NCBI GenBank assembly: GCA_028875875.1
Contig: JAGWUV010000009.1
Location: 36,036 to 100,035 of the forward strand
DNA: 64,000 nt
Reading direction: 5' to 3'
From: Bacteroidota bacterium
Lineage (GTDB): Bacteria > Bacteroidota > Bacteroidia > Chitinophagales > Chitinophagaceae
This document shows positions 53,765 through 62,460 of the stretch, one piece after another (within the stretch, counting starts at the first letter, position 1; each line of letters starts with the position of its first letter). A program made the translations under genes and the position numbers. The notes beneath the pieces were generated by a model. The model did no database searches. It had not been told where the DNA came from and was given only the letters and a program-made list of their open reading frames with translations.

Positions 53765-54919
53765 ATGCATTTTCAATTTTCAGAAGAACATTTGATGATT
53801 CAGAAAGCTGCAAGAGACTTTGCTATTAATGAATGTTTGCCCGGTGTTATTGAACGGGATGAACAACAGAAATTTCCTAAAGAACAAGTAATGCAACTGG
53901 CCGACCTGGGTTTTATGGGAATGATGGTGGACCCCAAATATGGAGGTGCCGGTATGGATACGATCAGTTATGTACTGGCCATGGAAGAGATCAGTAAAAT
54001 TGATGCCAGTGTAAGCGTTTGTATGAGTGTGAACAATAGTTTGGTATGTTACGGACTTGAAAAGTTTGGCACCGAGGCACAAAAAGAAAAATACCTTACA
54101 CCACTTGCACAAGGAAAGAAAGATGGAGCATTGTATATCGGGGCATTTTTGTTGAGTGAGCCTGAAGCGGGCAGCGATGCTACTTCTCAAAAAACCACAG
54201 CCGAAGACAAAGGCGATTATTATTTATTGAATGGTACAAAGAACTGGATCACCAACGGTTCATCAGCCAGTGTGTATTTAGTAATTGCACAAACAGATCC
54301 TGCCAAAGGATCGCATGGTATCAACGTATTAATCGTAGAGAAAAACTGGCCTGGCGTAACAGTTGCCGCTAAAGAAAATAAATTGGGTATACGTGGCAGT
54401 GATACACATTCAATTTTATTTAATGACGTAAAAGTACCTAAAGAGAACAGGATTGGCGAAGATGGATTCGGTTTCAAATTCGCTATGAAAACATTAGCCG
54501 GAGGACGTATTGGTATTGCATCGCAGGCTTTAGGTATTGCCAGCGGCGCATATGAACTTTCTTTAAAATATTCAAAGGAAAGAAAAGCGTTTGGCAAGGA
54601 AATTGCACAACACCAAGCCATACAATTTAAGCTGGCAGATATGGCTACCAAAATAGAAGCAGCCCGTTTACTTTGTTTGAAAGCAGCATGGGAAAAAGAT
54701 AATAATCTTAATTATGATCTCAGCTCCTCTATGGCAAAAGTATTTGCAAGTGAAACTGCCATGTGGACCACCGTTGAAGCGGTACAAATACATGGTGGTT
54801 ATGGATTTGTGAAAGAGTACCATGTAGAACGCCTGATGCGTGATGCTAAGATTACGCAGATATACGAGGGTACCAGTGAAGTGCAGCGTATTGTGATCAG
54901 CAGAAACATTTTAAAATAA
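53765..54919 (+). CDS. Acyl-CoA dehydrogenase (short-chain type)
   Basis: A 384-residue FAD enzyme of fatty-acid or branched-chain acyl-CoA oxidation. It shows EEHLMIQKAARDFA, GFMGMMVDPKYGGAGMDTIS, LLSEPEAGSDA, TKNWITNG, KLGIRGSDTHSILF, GRIGIASQALGIA and the catalytic Glu in QIYEGTSEVQRI near the C-terminus. ATG 53765 fits the family start; the longer open frame upstream would cross the promoter box. It probably passes electrons to ETF (13182-14937). Confidence 0.95.
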   Translation: MHFQFSEEHLMIQKAARDFAINECLPGVIERDEQQKFPKEQVMQLADLGFMGMMVDPKYGGAGMDTISYVLAMEEISKIDASVSVCMSVNNSLVCYGLEKFGTEAQKEKYLTPLAQGKKDGALYIGAFLLSEPEAGSDATSQKTTAEDKGDYYLLNGTKNWITNGSSASVYLVIAQTDPAKGSHGINVLIVEKNWPGVTVAAKENKLGIRGSDTHSILFNDVKVPKENRIGEDGFGFKFAMKTLAGGRIGIASQALGIASGAYELSLKYSKERKAFGKEIAQHQAIQFKLADMATKIEAARLLCLKAAWEKDNNLNYDLSSSMAKVFASETAMWTTVEAVQIHGGYGFVKEYHVERLMRDAKITQIYEGTSEVQRIVISRNILK

Positions 54920-54942
54920 TTCACAATCAATTATCAAGTACG

Positions 54943-54967
54943 GCCCGGGTGTTTACCCGGGCTTTTT
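54943..54967 (+). terminator. Terminator of the acyl-CoA dehydrogenase gene
   Basis: Perfect 8-bp GC-rich stem GCCCGGGT (54943-54950) / ACCCGGGC (54955-54962) with a GTTT loop and a T5 tail. Confidence 0.9.
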
Positions 54968-55014
54968 CTTTACTGCTTCTGCAATACCTTTACAGCTATT
55001 ATTAACGAATAGCT

Positions 55015-55680
55015 ATGGCAGTAAATACAACAGCATATCAACAAATTGTAACGGAATTAAACCAACAGCAGGTAACCCTTGTAGCCGTTAGTAAAACCAA
55101 ACCGCCTGAAGATATTGAGGCGTTATATGCATTAGGACAAAGAGATTTTGGAGAAAACTATGTGCAGGAGCTGGTGGATAAAGCAGCGGTATTGCCCAAA
55201 GATATTCGCTGGCACTTTATTGGTCACCTACAAAGCAATAAAGTAAAATACATCGCCCCTTTTGTGCATCTGATTCATGGTGTAGATAGCCTTAAACTTT
55301 TACAGGAGATCAATAAACAAGCAGCTAAACACAACAAGATCATTAATTGCCTGTTACAAGTTCATATTGCACAGGAAGAAACAAAATTCGGCTTTAGTGA
55401 AGATGAGTTGCTGCAACTAGATTCTGCAATATTATCTGAATTAAAGAATGTTCAGGTTATCGGGTTGATGGGAATGGCCAGCTTTACAGAAGATATGAGT
55501 AAGGTGCGGCATGAATTTAAACACTTAAAATCCATCTTCAATACACTCAACAACCATCACTTTACACTTAATACACTTTCTATGGGTATGAGCGGAGATT
55601 ATACCATTGCCATTGAAGAAGGAAGCACCATGGTAAGAATCGGCAGCCTTTTGTTTGGTGCCAGGAATTATACCCTCTAA
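55015..55680 (+). CDS. yggS: YggS-family pyridoxal phosphate homeostasis protein
   Basis: A 221-residue PLP-binding TIM-barrel protein that balances vitamin B6 and amino acids. PLP-Lys lies in VAVSKTKPPEDIEAL; it also shows FGENYVQELVDKA, IRWHFIGHLQSNKVK, the LMGMASF strand and a C-terminal phosphate site (SMGMSGDYTIAIEEGSTMVRIG). It starts at ATG 55015, 48 bases after the preceding terminator, and converges with rpmE. Confidence 0.94.
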   Translation: MAVNTTAYQQIVTELNQQQVTLVAVSKTKPPEDIEALYALGQRDFGENYVQELVDKAAVLPKDIRWHFIGHLQSNKVKYIAPFVHLIHGVDSLKLLQEINKQAAKHNKIINCLLQVHIAQEETKFGFSEDELLQLDSAILSELKNVQVIGLMGMASFTEDMSKVRHEFKHLKSIFNTLNNHHFTLNTLSMGMSGDYTIAIEEGSTMVRIGSLLFGARNYTL

Positions 55681-55702
55681 AAAAGAGAATATTTTTAGCA
55701 AT

Positions 55703-55735
55703 AAAAAAGTCCCGCCAAGGCGGGACTTTGATTTT
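55703..55735. terminator. Bidirectional terminator between yggS and rpmE
   Basis: Eleven-bp perfect stem AAAGTCCCGCC (55706-55716) / GGCGGGACTTT (55719-55729), with A- and T-runs outside. It serves the convergent genes on both strands. Confidence 0.88.
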
Positions 55736-55749
55736 TATACTGAAGAAGT

Positions 55750-56001
55750 TTATTTTTTCTTCTCGTAACGTTTCTTGAATTTGTCGATACGACCAGCAGT
55801 ATCAACCAACACATTTTTACCAGTGTAAAAAGGGTGAGATGTGTTAGAAATTTCCAATTTAATTACAGGATACTCATTGCCGTCTTCCCACATAACTGTT
55901 TCTTTAGAAGAAGCTGTTGATTTGCTTAAGAAAGAATGACCGTTACTCATGTCTTTGAAAACTACAAAACGGTAGCTTTCTGGATGGATACCTTGTTTCA
56001 T
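55750..56001 (-). CDS. rpmE: 50S ribosomal protein L31, type B
   Basis: An 83-residue ribosomal protein from ATG 56001. [20 protein letters not shown] starts the type B form, which lacks the zinc CxxC pairs of type A. It also shows [20 protein letters not shown] and a basic C-terminus ([13 protein letters not shown]). The non-zinc form allows ribosome function under zinc limitation; it can also be the only L31 copy. The longer open frame to 56109 is not expected to be translated. Confidence 0.95.
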   Translation of the reverse strand: MKQGIHPESYRFVVFKDMSNGHSFLSKSTASSKETVMWEDGNEYPVIKLEISNTSHPFYTGKNVLVDTAGRIDKFKKRYEKKK

Positions 56002-56145
56002 TTGTTTGATTTTAGGTTGTACGGATTTGGCCGTACGATTATTTAAAATAGATTTTTCCGAATTTTCGGCTGGTAAAGATAGGTTGCATCGTTTTTTTTG
56101 CCAAATCAAATTAAAGTAGTCCGAAAGCTATGTCCCGAAAGGTTT

Positions 56146-56637
56146 TTAGCTTTTCATATTTTCATATTGAAGGGGCACACCAAAGTTTCCGGCCCTGCAC
56201 AAAGCGATCACTTCCTGCAAATCATCGATCTTTTTCCCGGTAACACGGATGATATTATCCATGATAGCTGCCTGCACTTTCAATCCGCTATCTTTAATGG
56301 CTTTTACTATTTTCTTGGCGTCTTCCTGTTTCAACCCATTTCTAACGGATATTTCTTTTTTTACCACTTTGCCACTGGGATAAGCATCCTTACTAAAGTC
56401 AAAAGCATTCGCATCAATACCCTGTTTCATAGATCGGCTGATGATCACATCAATTACCTGCTTCATTTTCATATCACTTTCCACTTCCACATTCACCACT
56501 AAATCTTTCTTATTCAAATCTATCGCCACATGCGAATCACGAAAATCAAAGCGGCCCTGCAATTCCTTCTTAACAGTATTGATAGCATTATCCAGGGTTT
56601 GAAGATCAACTTTACTGGCAATATCAAATGATGGCAT
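56146..56637 (-). CDS. yajQ: YajQ-family nucleotide-binding protein
   Basis: A 163-residue two-domain protein. It begins MPSFDIASKVDLQTLDNAIN and shows FDFRDSHVAIDL, the KKEISVRNGLKQEDAKKIVKAIK domain and the C-terminal VTGKKIDDLQEVIALCR. Some homologues bind cyclic di-GMP and act in gene control; here the role is unknown. ATG 56637 gives the standard start. It is transcribed with rpmE on the minus strand but 145 bases upstream. Confidence 0.93.
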   Translation of the reverse strand: MPSFDIASKVDLQTLDNAINTVKKELQGRFDFRDSHVAIDLNKKDLVVNVEVESDMKMKQVIDVIISRSMKQGIDANAFDFSKDAYPSGKVVKKEISVRNGLKQEDAKKIVKAIKDSGLKVQAAIMDNIIRVTGKKIDDLQEVIALCRAGNFGVPLQYENMKS

Positions 56638-56789
56638 ACTTTTTATTTTTAACAAAGATAAGTTGATGAACGTAAGTTTAACAAGCAATTAGCAGGCAAA
56701 ACTAATGTAACGCAAGAGATAAAATGGATGTTGTGGTTGAGTTAATGGCTGCGTATAAAATATGCTTATCTTTCATCAAATACGATTAT

Positions 56790-57809
56790 ATGCTGAGAAG
56801 AAATTTTTTACAGTTAAGCTCCTTAGGATTGTATGGTATTTCATTATCCTCATTTACTTCCAAACGTTTAGGCAGTATACGAAAACCAATTGTTATCTCC
56901 ACCTGGGATGCAGGTATTGAGGCCAACAAAGCCGCATGGGCAGTGCTTAAAAAAGGAGGCCGGGCCTTGGATGCCGTTGAACAGGGCGTACGTGTAACTG
57001 AATCATCCCAAAACTGCTGTGTAGGTTTAGGAGCCAATCCAGACAGAGATGGATATGTTACCCTGGATGCCAGCATTATGGATGAGTATTCCAATTGTGG
57101 TTCTGTAGCTTATCTGGAAAGAATTAAACATCCTGTAAGCGTAGCAAGAAGGGTGATGGAAAAAACACCTCACGTAATGCTGGTGGGTAGTGGGGCTCAG
57201 CAATTTGCCATAGAAGAGGGTTTTCCGCTGGAAGAACAAAAGCTAAGTGAAGAAGCAGAAAAAACTTATAAAAACTGGCTAATAAAAAGCGAATACAAAC
57301 CGGTGATCAATATTGAAAACAGTAAAGGCCATGGTCCTTTCAATCCGCCCTTCCCAGGTAGCAACCCGCTCAACCATGATACGATTGGCATGATAGCCTT
57401 AGATGCCAATGGCAACCTTAGTGGCAGTTGCACTACCAGCGGCATGGCGTTTAAAATGCGGGGAAGAGTTGGCGACTCACCTATCATCGGGGCGGGCTTA
57501 TTTGTAGATAATGAAGTGGGTGCTGCAACCGCTACAGGTCAGGGTGAAGATATCATAAGAATAGCCGGATCGCATACAGTGGTTGAGCTGATGCGCCAGG
57601 GCCTGCATCCCGAAGAAGCTTGCAGGAAAGCCGTTGAAAGGATTATTAGGATTAAAGGTGCAGCAAAAAGTAAGGAGATACAGGTGGGTTTTATTGCATT
57701 GAATAAACGAGGAGAATACGGCGGGTACTGTATTCAGAAAGGTTTTAGTTATGCAGTATGCTATGCAGATGATAAAAACTTTTTAGAACCAGGCAAACAT
57801 ATTTTATGA
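56790..57809 (+). CDS. N4-(beta-N-acetylglucosaminyl)-L-asparaginase (Ntn hydrolase)
   Basis: A 339-residue glycosylasparaginase-type Ntn hydrolase from ATG 56790. The N-terminus has a Tat-like RR motif (MLRRNFLQLSSLG), fitting export. The precursor is expected to self-cleave before the nucleophile Thr in NHDTIGMIALD. It also shows VISTWDAGIEANKAAW, GRVGDSPIIGAGLFVDN and GQGEDIIR, and resembles the Elizabethkingia enzyme that splits GlcNAc-Asn. It overlaps cutC by 4 bases (ATGA). The ATG at 56724 is an alternative start but would bury the signal. Confidence 0.9.
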   Translation: MLRRNFLQLSSLGLYGISLSSFTSKRLGSIRKPIVISTWDAGIEANKAAWAVLKKGGRALDAVEQGVRVTESSQNCCVGLGANPDRDGYVTLDASIMDEYSNCGSVAYLERIKHPVSVARRVMEKTPHVMLVGSGAQQFAIEEGFPLEEQKLSEEAEKTYKNWLIKSEYKPVINIENSKGHGPFNPPFPGSNPLNHDTIGMIALDANGNLSGSCTTSGMAFKMRGRVGDSPIIGAGLFVDNEVGAATATGQGEDIIRIAGSHTVVELMRQGLHPEEACRKAVERIIRIKGAAKSKEIQVGFIALNKRGEYGGYCIQKGFSYAVCYADDKNFLEPGKHIL

Positions 57810-58546
57810 TGAATGAGCAACAACACTTATTAGAAATTTGTGTGTTCAATATTGCTACAGCCATCGCAGCGCAGGATGCCGGTGCAGACAGGCTGGAGCT
57901 TTGCGAGAACTATGCTAATGGCGGAACAACACCATCTTACGGAACATTAAGAGTAATAAGAGAAAAAATAACGATACCTGTATTTCCTATGATAAGACCG
58001 CGTGGCGGTGATTTTGATTGCAGTGCAGATGAATTTAAAGCCATGAAAAAAGATGTTTTACTATGCAAAGAATTAGGATTTGAAGGAGTGGTAATTGGCA
58101 TACTCAAACCAGATGGGAAAATAGATATTGAAAGAAATTCAATATTGGTTGAACTGGCTTATCCGCTGGAAGTAACCTTTCACAGGGCATTTGATCGTTG
58201 TGCGGCGCCATTGCAAGCACTGGAAGACATTATCAGTTGCGGTTGCCAGCGTATTTTAACTAGTGGGCAAAAAACTACAGCTATTGAAGGACAGCAATTA
58301 ATTCAGCAATTAGTGCACCAAGCCGGAGAACGTATCATCATCATGCCGGGTAGCGGTGTTAAAAGCAGCAACATAGCTGGCTTAAAAGCAATAACAGGAG
58401 CAACTGAATTTCATACTTCTGCCAGGAAACTTTTTCCCGGTGGTATGCAATTTATTAATCACGATATAGAAGAAGAACATTTTATAGATGGTGTAAATGC
58501 AGAAGAAATTAAAGCCCTTAAGCAAATAATAGCCACATTTAAATAA
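57806..58546 (+). CDS. cutC: CutC-family protein
   Basis: A 246-residue TIM-barrel protein. It shows LEICVFNIATAIAAQDAGADRLELCENYANGGTTPSYG, the PMIRPRGGDFDCS motif, VTFHRAFDRCAAPLQALEDI, LTSGQKTTAIEG and the IIMPGSGVKSSNI phosphate-binding turn. CutC was named for copper homeostasis, but a direct copper role is doubtful in most species. The overlap with the glycosylasparaginase gene indicates shared translation. Confidence 0.92.
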   Translation: MMNEQQHLLEICVFNIATAIAAQDAGADRLELCENYANGGTTPSYGTLRVIREKITIPVFPMIRPRGGDFDCSADEFKAMKKDVLLCKELGFEGVVIGILKPDGKIDIERNSILVELAYPLEVTFHRAFDRCAAPLQALEDIISCGCQRILTSGQKTTAIEGQQLIQQLVHQAGERIIIMPGSGVKSSNIAGLKAITGATEFHTSARKLFPGGMQFINHDIEEEHFIDGVNAEEIKALKQIIATFK

Positions 58547-58552
58547 AATAAA

Positions 58553-59746
58553 TCAGGGTTGATAATCAAAAGGTAAAGATGTAGCAAGATCATGCTGGCT
58601 CCAATAACCCAGGAAAATCATGCTTCCACTCTTTTTAATTCTCCCGCTTTTATAAATGATACAGGGAGAGGATTCATGATCCACTATCAATGAAACAGGC
58701 TTTCCTTCTGCATCTAAGAGATAATCGTAAGCAGCACTTGCTTTTTCCACTGCATCCATATCATTAAACCATCCGAAATACGTATTGTATACAACACGCA
58801 TCATTGAATGGTGGTTATTTAATTTCCATTCATGACTAACAGAATCAAACTTTGCCAACGCTAACTCTGATTTAGAGGAATTATCTATGATATCCACATA
58901 CTTTTTTACAATCATATTTCCACCTGGCAAGCGGAATTGTTCTTCTCCTTTTCTATCTCTTACTTTAAATTCATTTGTATAATTAGGATCATCTTCATAC
59001 ACTCGTTTAATCAATGAAACATTAAAGCCCTCTTCTTCTACCCTTCCCGCACATAAGGCCCTGATAAAATGCATAAAGGATCCTTTATATGCCGCAGACC
59101 GATTGTTTTTCCACCGATCAAGTACTGTTGGATTAGAAGACGTTAAAGACTTGAAGCCTATGAATACGTTCGTTTCTTCGGCATTACTTCTCAATGAAAA
59201 GGTAAAATCATCAACTATCGTGTTTAATAAATAACCCATGGGTTCGTTGATAATTTGAATCGGTGCAACACCAACAACCAAAACCCTTTGATTTGTTTCA
59301 TCTATGGAAAATCTAAGGTCGCCGGGATTCAATATTTCGCAGGATTGGGTAATACTGGAATTGCCTAAGAGATGCTGTAAAAATAGTGACTGAAATTGCG
59401 GTGCATTCTTCTCAACCTGCGGAGAATTAACTGGGATATTTTTACTTTTAAAAAGATAAAAACGCATGGAAATGTTTCTATCTCCTTTTGCTTCATAAGC
59501 TTCAGTCTGATAACTTTTCCTGGCAACAAGTACGGTTGCGGGCTCTTTATCCTGCATTGTGAATTTGAATGTGCCTGAACTATCCGTGAGCTGCATTTGA
59601 GTTGTTCCATCGATCAGTACCAAAGCATTGTTAATCGGACGTTTGCTTGCACTATCCAAAACAATTCCTGAAATAAAATATCCTTGTGCTGCAACATTGC
59701 ACAAGGATATCAACATAAAATTAGCAGCAAGTAAGAATCGTTTCAT
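58553..59746 (-). CDS. Secreted protein with carboxypeptidase-regulatory-like N-domain
   Basis: A 397-residue exported protein with a signal peptide (FLLAANFMLISLCNVAAQ). Residues ~22-100 match a carboxypeptidase D regulatory-like domain (SGIVLDSASKRPINNALVLIDGT, SSGTFKFTM), common at the N-terminus of Bacteroidota surface proteins. The remaining ~300 residues are a beta-rich domain I do not recognise. It is not a TonB-dependent receptor: the barrel is absent. It lies 21 bases downstream of serA on the same strand. Confidence 0.8.
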   Translation of the reverse strand: MKRFLLAANFMLISLCNVAAQGYFISGIVLDSASKRPINNALVLIDGTTQMQLTDSSGTFKFTMQDKEPATVLVARKSYQTEAYEAKGDRNISMRFYLFKSKNIPVNSPQVEKNAPQFQSLFLQHLLGNSSITQSCEILNPGDLRFSIDETNQRVLVVGVAPIQIINEPMGYLLNTIVDDFTFSLRSNAEETNVFIGFKSLTSSNPTVLDRWKNNRSAAYKGSFMHFIRALCAGRVEEEGFNVSLIKRVYEDDPNYTNEFKVRDRKGEEQFRLPGGNMIVKKYVDIIDNSSKSELALAKFDSVSHEWKLNNHHSMMRVVYNTYFGWFNDMDAVEKASAAYDYLLDAEGKPVSLIVDHESSPCIIYKSGRIKKSGSMIFLGYWSQHDLATSLPFDYQP

Positions 59747-59767
59747 GCATTAAACTTATCACTAAAT

Positions 59768-61003
59768 TTAATACAACATTCTTACTTTAATCGTTTCTTT
59801 TACCTGCTTCAATAATTCCAGCGCCTGGTTAGAAAGCTTTTTATCTACATCCAGCACAACATAACCAATCTCATCATTGGTTTTTAAGTATTGACCAAGA
59901 ATATTAATATTATGATTAGAAAGCTGTGTATTGATGGCACTTAAAACACCAGGTACATTTTTATGAATATGTAAGATACGATGCCCACCTTCCACCGGAG
60001 GTAAGCTGATGGGAGGAACCGTATGAGAACCTGTTGTGATGCCCCTTTCAAGATAATTGAAAAGTTTGGCGCTTACATCTTCTCCAATATTCTGCTGGGC
60101 TTCTTCTGTAGAACCGCCGATATGTGGTGTAAGAATTACGTTTGATAATCCTTGCAATGGAGTTTCAAACCGGTCTCCGTTTTTCTCAGGTTCCCACGGA
60201 AATACATCAATCGCTGCTCCACTGATCAACCCTTCTTTCAAGGCAACACTCAATGCCTTCAGATCAACCACTTCTCCCCTTGCATAGTTAATCAAAATTG
60301 AGCCGGGTTTAAAGTTCTTGATAAGGCTTTTATTAACCAGGTTTTTTGTTTGTGCTGTTTCAGGAACATGCAAAGAAATCACATCACTCGTAGCAACTAA
60401 CTCTTTTAAACTTTTTCCCTGGCTTGCATTGCCCAGCGGAAGCTTTGTTTCTACATCATAAAAATTCACTTTCATACCAAAAGCTTCAGCCAGCACACTT
60501 ACCTGCGAACCGATATTTCCGTAACCAATAATACCTAATGTTTTACCACGCAATTCAAAACTACCTTTCGCATCTTTTTGCCATATACCTTCATGTGCGG
60601 CCTTATTTTTATCAACGATCTTTCTGATCAGCAATACAGATAAGGCAATAACTAATTCAGCAACACTTCTCGTATTGCTGTAAGGGGCATTAAACACAGC
60701 AACACCACGTTTAGTAGCGGCTTTCAGGTTCACCTGGTTTACGCCAATACAAAAACAACCAATGGCTTGCAGCTTGGTAGCAGCCTCTAACACTTTTTCA
60801 GTAATCTGCGTTTTGGAGCGGATGCCTAACAAATGAACATTTTTTACTGCCGCTATTAACTCATCTTCACTTAATGCACCGGAGAGTTTTTTAACATTGG
60901 TATAGCCATTGTTTTTGAAGTGCTGTACAGCTTTATCGCTGATATTTTCAAGAAAAAGAATATTGATCTTTTCTTTGGGGTAACTGGTAGATTGCTTGCT
61001 CAT
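59768..61003 (-). CDS. serA: D-3-phosphoglycerate dehydrogenase
   Basis: A 411-residue NAD enzyme that opens serine synthesis. It resembles the E. coli type: substrate domain (INILFLENISDKAVQHF), Rossmann motif LGIIGYGNIGSQVSVLAE, catalytic Arg in LINYARGEVVD, the Glu region and His in ILTPHIGGSTEEAQ. A C-terminal ACT domain (NVPGVLSAINTQLSNHNINI) probably gives feedback by serine. It starts 122 bases from the divergent serine hydrolase. Confidence 0.96.
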   Translation of the reverse strand: MSKQSTSYPKEKINILFLENISDKAVQHFKNNGYTNVKKLSGALSEDELIAAVKNVHLLGIRSKTQITEKVLEAATKLQAIGCFCIGVNQVNLKAATKRGVAVFNAPYSNTRSVAELVIALSVLLIRKIVDKNKAAHEGIWQKDAKGSFELRGKTLGIIGYGNIGSQVSVLAEAFGMKVNFYDVETKLPLGNASQGKSLKELVATSDVISLHVPETAQTKNLVNKSLIKNFKPGSILINYARGEVVDLKALSVALKEGLISGAAIDVFPWEPEKNGDRFETPLQGLSNVILTPHIGGSTEEAQQNIGEDVSAKLFNYLERGITTGSHTVPPISLPPVEGGHRILHIHKNVPGVLSAINTQLSNHNINILGQYLKTNDEIGYVVLDVDKKLSNQALELLKQVKETIKVRMLY

Positions 61004-61124
61004 GGCCGCGAAAATAAACCATATTTATTAATGAACGCCACATGCTTTTTTCCACTTTTGCACGTTATAACAATTCATAAGAATTTTATTCTTTTATATT
61101 TGCCGCTTTCGCAAACATTTCATT

Positions 61125-62348
61125 ATGTACCGTACCATGATCGTACCCATTCTATCTATATTACTCTTATCATGCTCGTCGCCTAAAGAAAAGAAACCAT
61201 CCGATTCAACGCTTCATACAAATACCTTTCATTTTAAACCGATAAGCAAAGAAGAGAAGGAACAATATGCAGAGGAAATCGCTCCGTTGTACCAAAAACT
61301 TTTGATACAGCGAGGTTTCAATGGTGCTATTTTAATGGCCAAAAATGGAGAGGTTGTGTTTGAAGATTATCATGGCATTTATGATTATAAAACGAAGGAT
61401 AGCATAACGCCTGTTACCCCCTTTCACCTGGCTTCTATCTCTAAAACATTTACGGGGATGACCATCCTTCATTTATGGGAAGAAGGTAAGCTAGGCCTTG
61501 ATGATCCTGTTCAAAAATATTTCCCTGAATTTCCTTATCAGAACGTAACCATAAAATTGTTGCTTTCGCACAGAAGCGGCTTACCCAATTACGTGTATTT
61601 TATGGATGATAAGAAAACTGAAGTAACCAGGGTTAGAAATAAGAGAGGAAAATGGGTGAGAGTAGTTAGAGTGATCAAATCTTCCGCACCATCCTTCAAA
61701 GGCTTTGCCACCAACCAGGATGTATTAAATTTTATGATCACCAATAAGCCGGCCATACAAGCTTTGCCAGATAGGGGCTTTCATTATTGCAATACCAACT
61801 ATGCTTTACTGGCGCTGATCATTGAAAAAATAACACAGCAACCTTTTCCTAAGTACATGCAGGATAGTGTGTTTACCAAACTGGGTATGCACAACAGCTA
61901 CATTTTCAGTATTGCAGATACGGCTAAGTACATTCCTTCTTATCAGGCTAATAAAGCTCCTTTTAAATTGGAAAAGCTTGATTGTGTATATGGCGATAAG
62001 AATGTGTATAGCACCCCAAGGGATCTTTTATTATGGGACAGGGCCTTATACGAAGGAACGTTCGTTAGTAAAGCCACTCTTGATATGGCGTTTCAGCCTT
62101 TCAGCCATGAAAACAAAAGCAAGCACAATTATGGATTAGGCTGGAGAATGCTGATTGATGAGAATGAAGGAACCATAATTTATCACAACGGATGGTGGCA
62201 TGGTAACAATACTGTATTTACGAGGTTGATCAACGATACCGCTACATTAATTATACTTGGTAACAAATATAACCGCAACATTTACGCTGCAAGGCAGATC
62301 ACATCTGTATTCACGGGTAAATCCGACACTACAAGGCTAGAGGAATAA
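61125..62348 (+). CDS. Serine hydrolase lipoprotein, class C beta-lactamase family
   Basis: A 407-residue protein with a lipoprotein signal (MIVPILSILLLSCSSP, lipid Cys near residue 17). The catalytic SxxK motif is SISK (HLASISKTFTGM), the Y-x-N motif is YCNTNYALL and the third motif is HNGWWHG. It is shorter than the homologue at 45145 and lacks its C-terminal extension. The -7 box TATATTTG (61095-61102) lies 22 bases before the ATG. Substrate unknown. Confidence 0.9.
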   Translation: MYRTMIVPILSILLLSCSSPKEKKPSDSTLHTNTFHFKPISKEEKEQYAEEIAPLYQKLLIQRGFNGAILMAKNGEVVFEDYHGIYDYKTKDSITPVTPFHLASISKTFTGMTILHLWEEGKLGLDDPVQKYFPEFPYQNVTIKLLLSHRSGLPNYVYFMDDKKTEVTRVRNKRGKWVRVVRVIKSSAPSFKGFATNQDVLNFMITNKPAIQALPDRGFHYCNTNYALLALIIEKITQQPFPKYMQDSVFTKLGMHNSYIFSIADTAKYIPSYQANKAPFKLEKLDCVYGDKNVYSTPRDLLLWDRALYEGTFVSKATLDMAFQPFSHENKSKHNYGLGWRMLIDENEGTIIYHNGWWHGNNTVFTRLINDTATLIILGNKYNRNIYAARQITSVFTGKSDTTRLEE

Positions 62349-62375
62349 TACTAACATATTTTTCATACTTCATTG

Positions 62376-62411
62376 ATACATACCTGTTTTTACGGGTATG
62401 TATTTGCTTTT
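62376..62411 (+). terminator. Terminator between the serine hydrolase and hppA
   Basis: Nine-bp perfect stem ATACATACC (62376-62384) / GGTATGTAT (62395-62403) with a 10-base loop, followed by TTGCTTTTA. Confidence 0.65.
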
Positions 62412-62460
62412 ACCCTATTTTTGCCCACCTGTTAAAAAATAAATAAACTCAACTTCGCTT

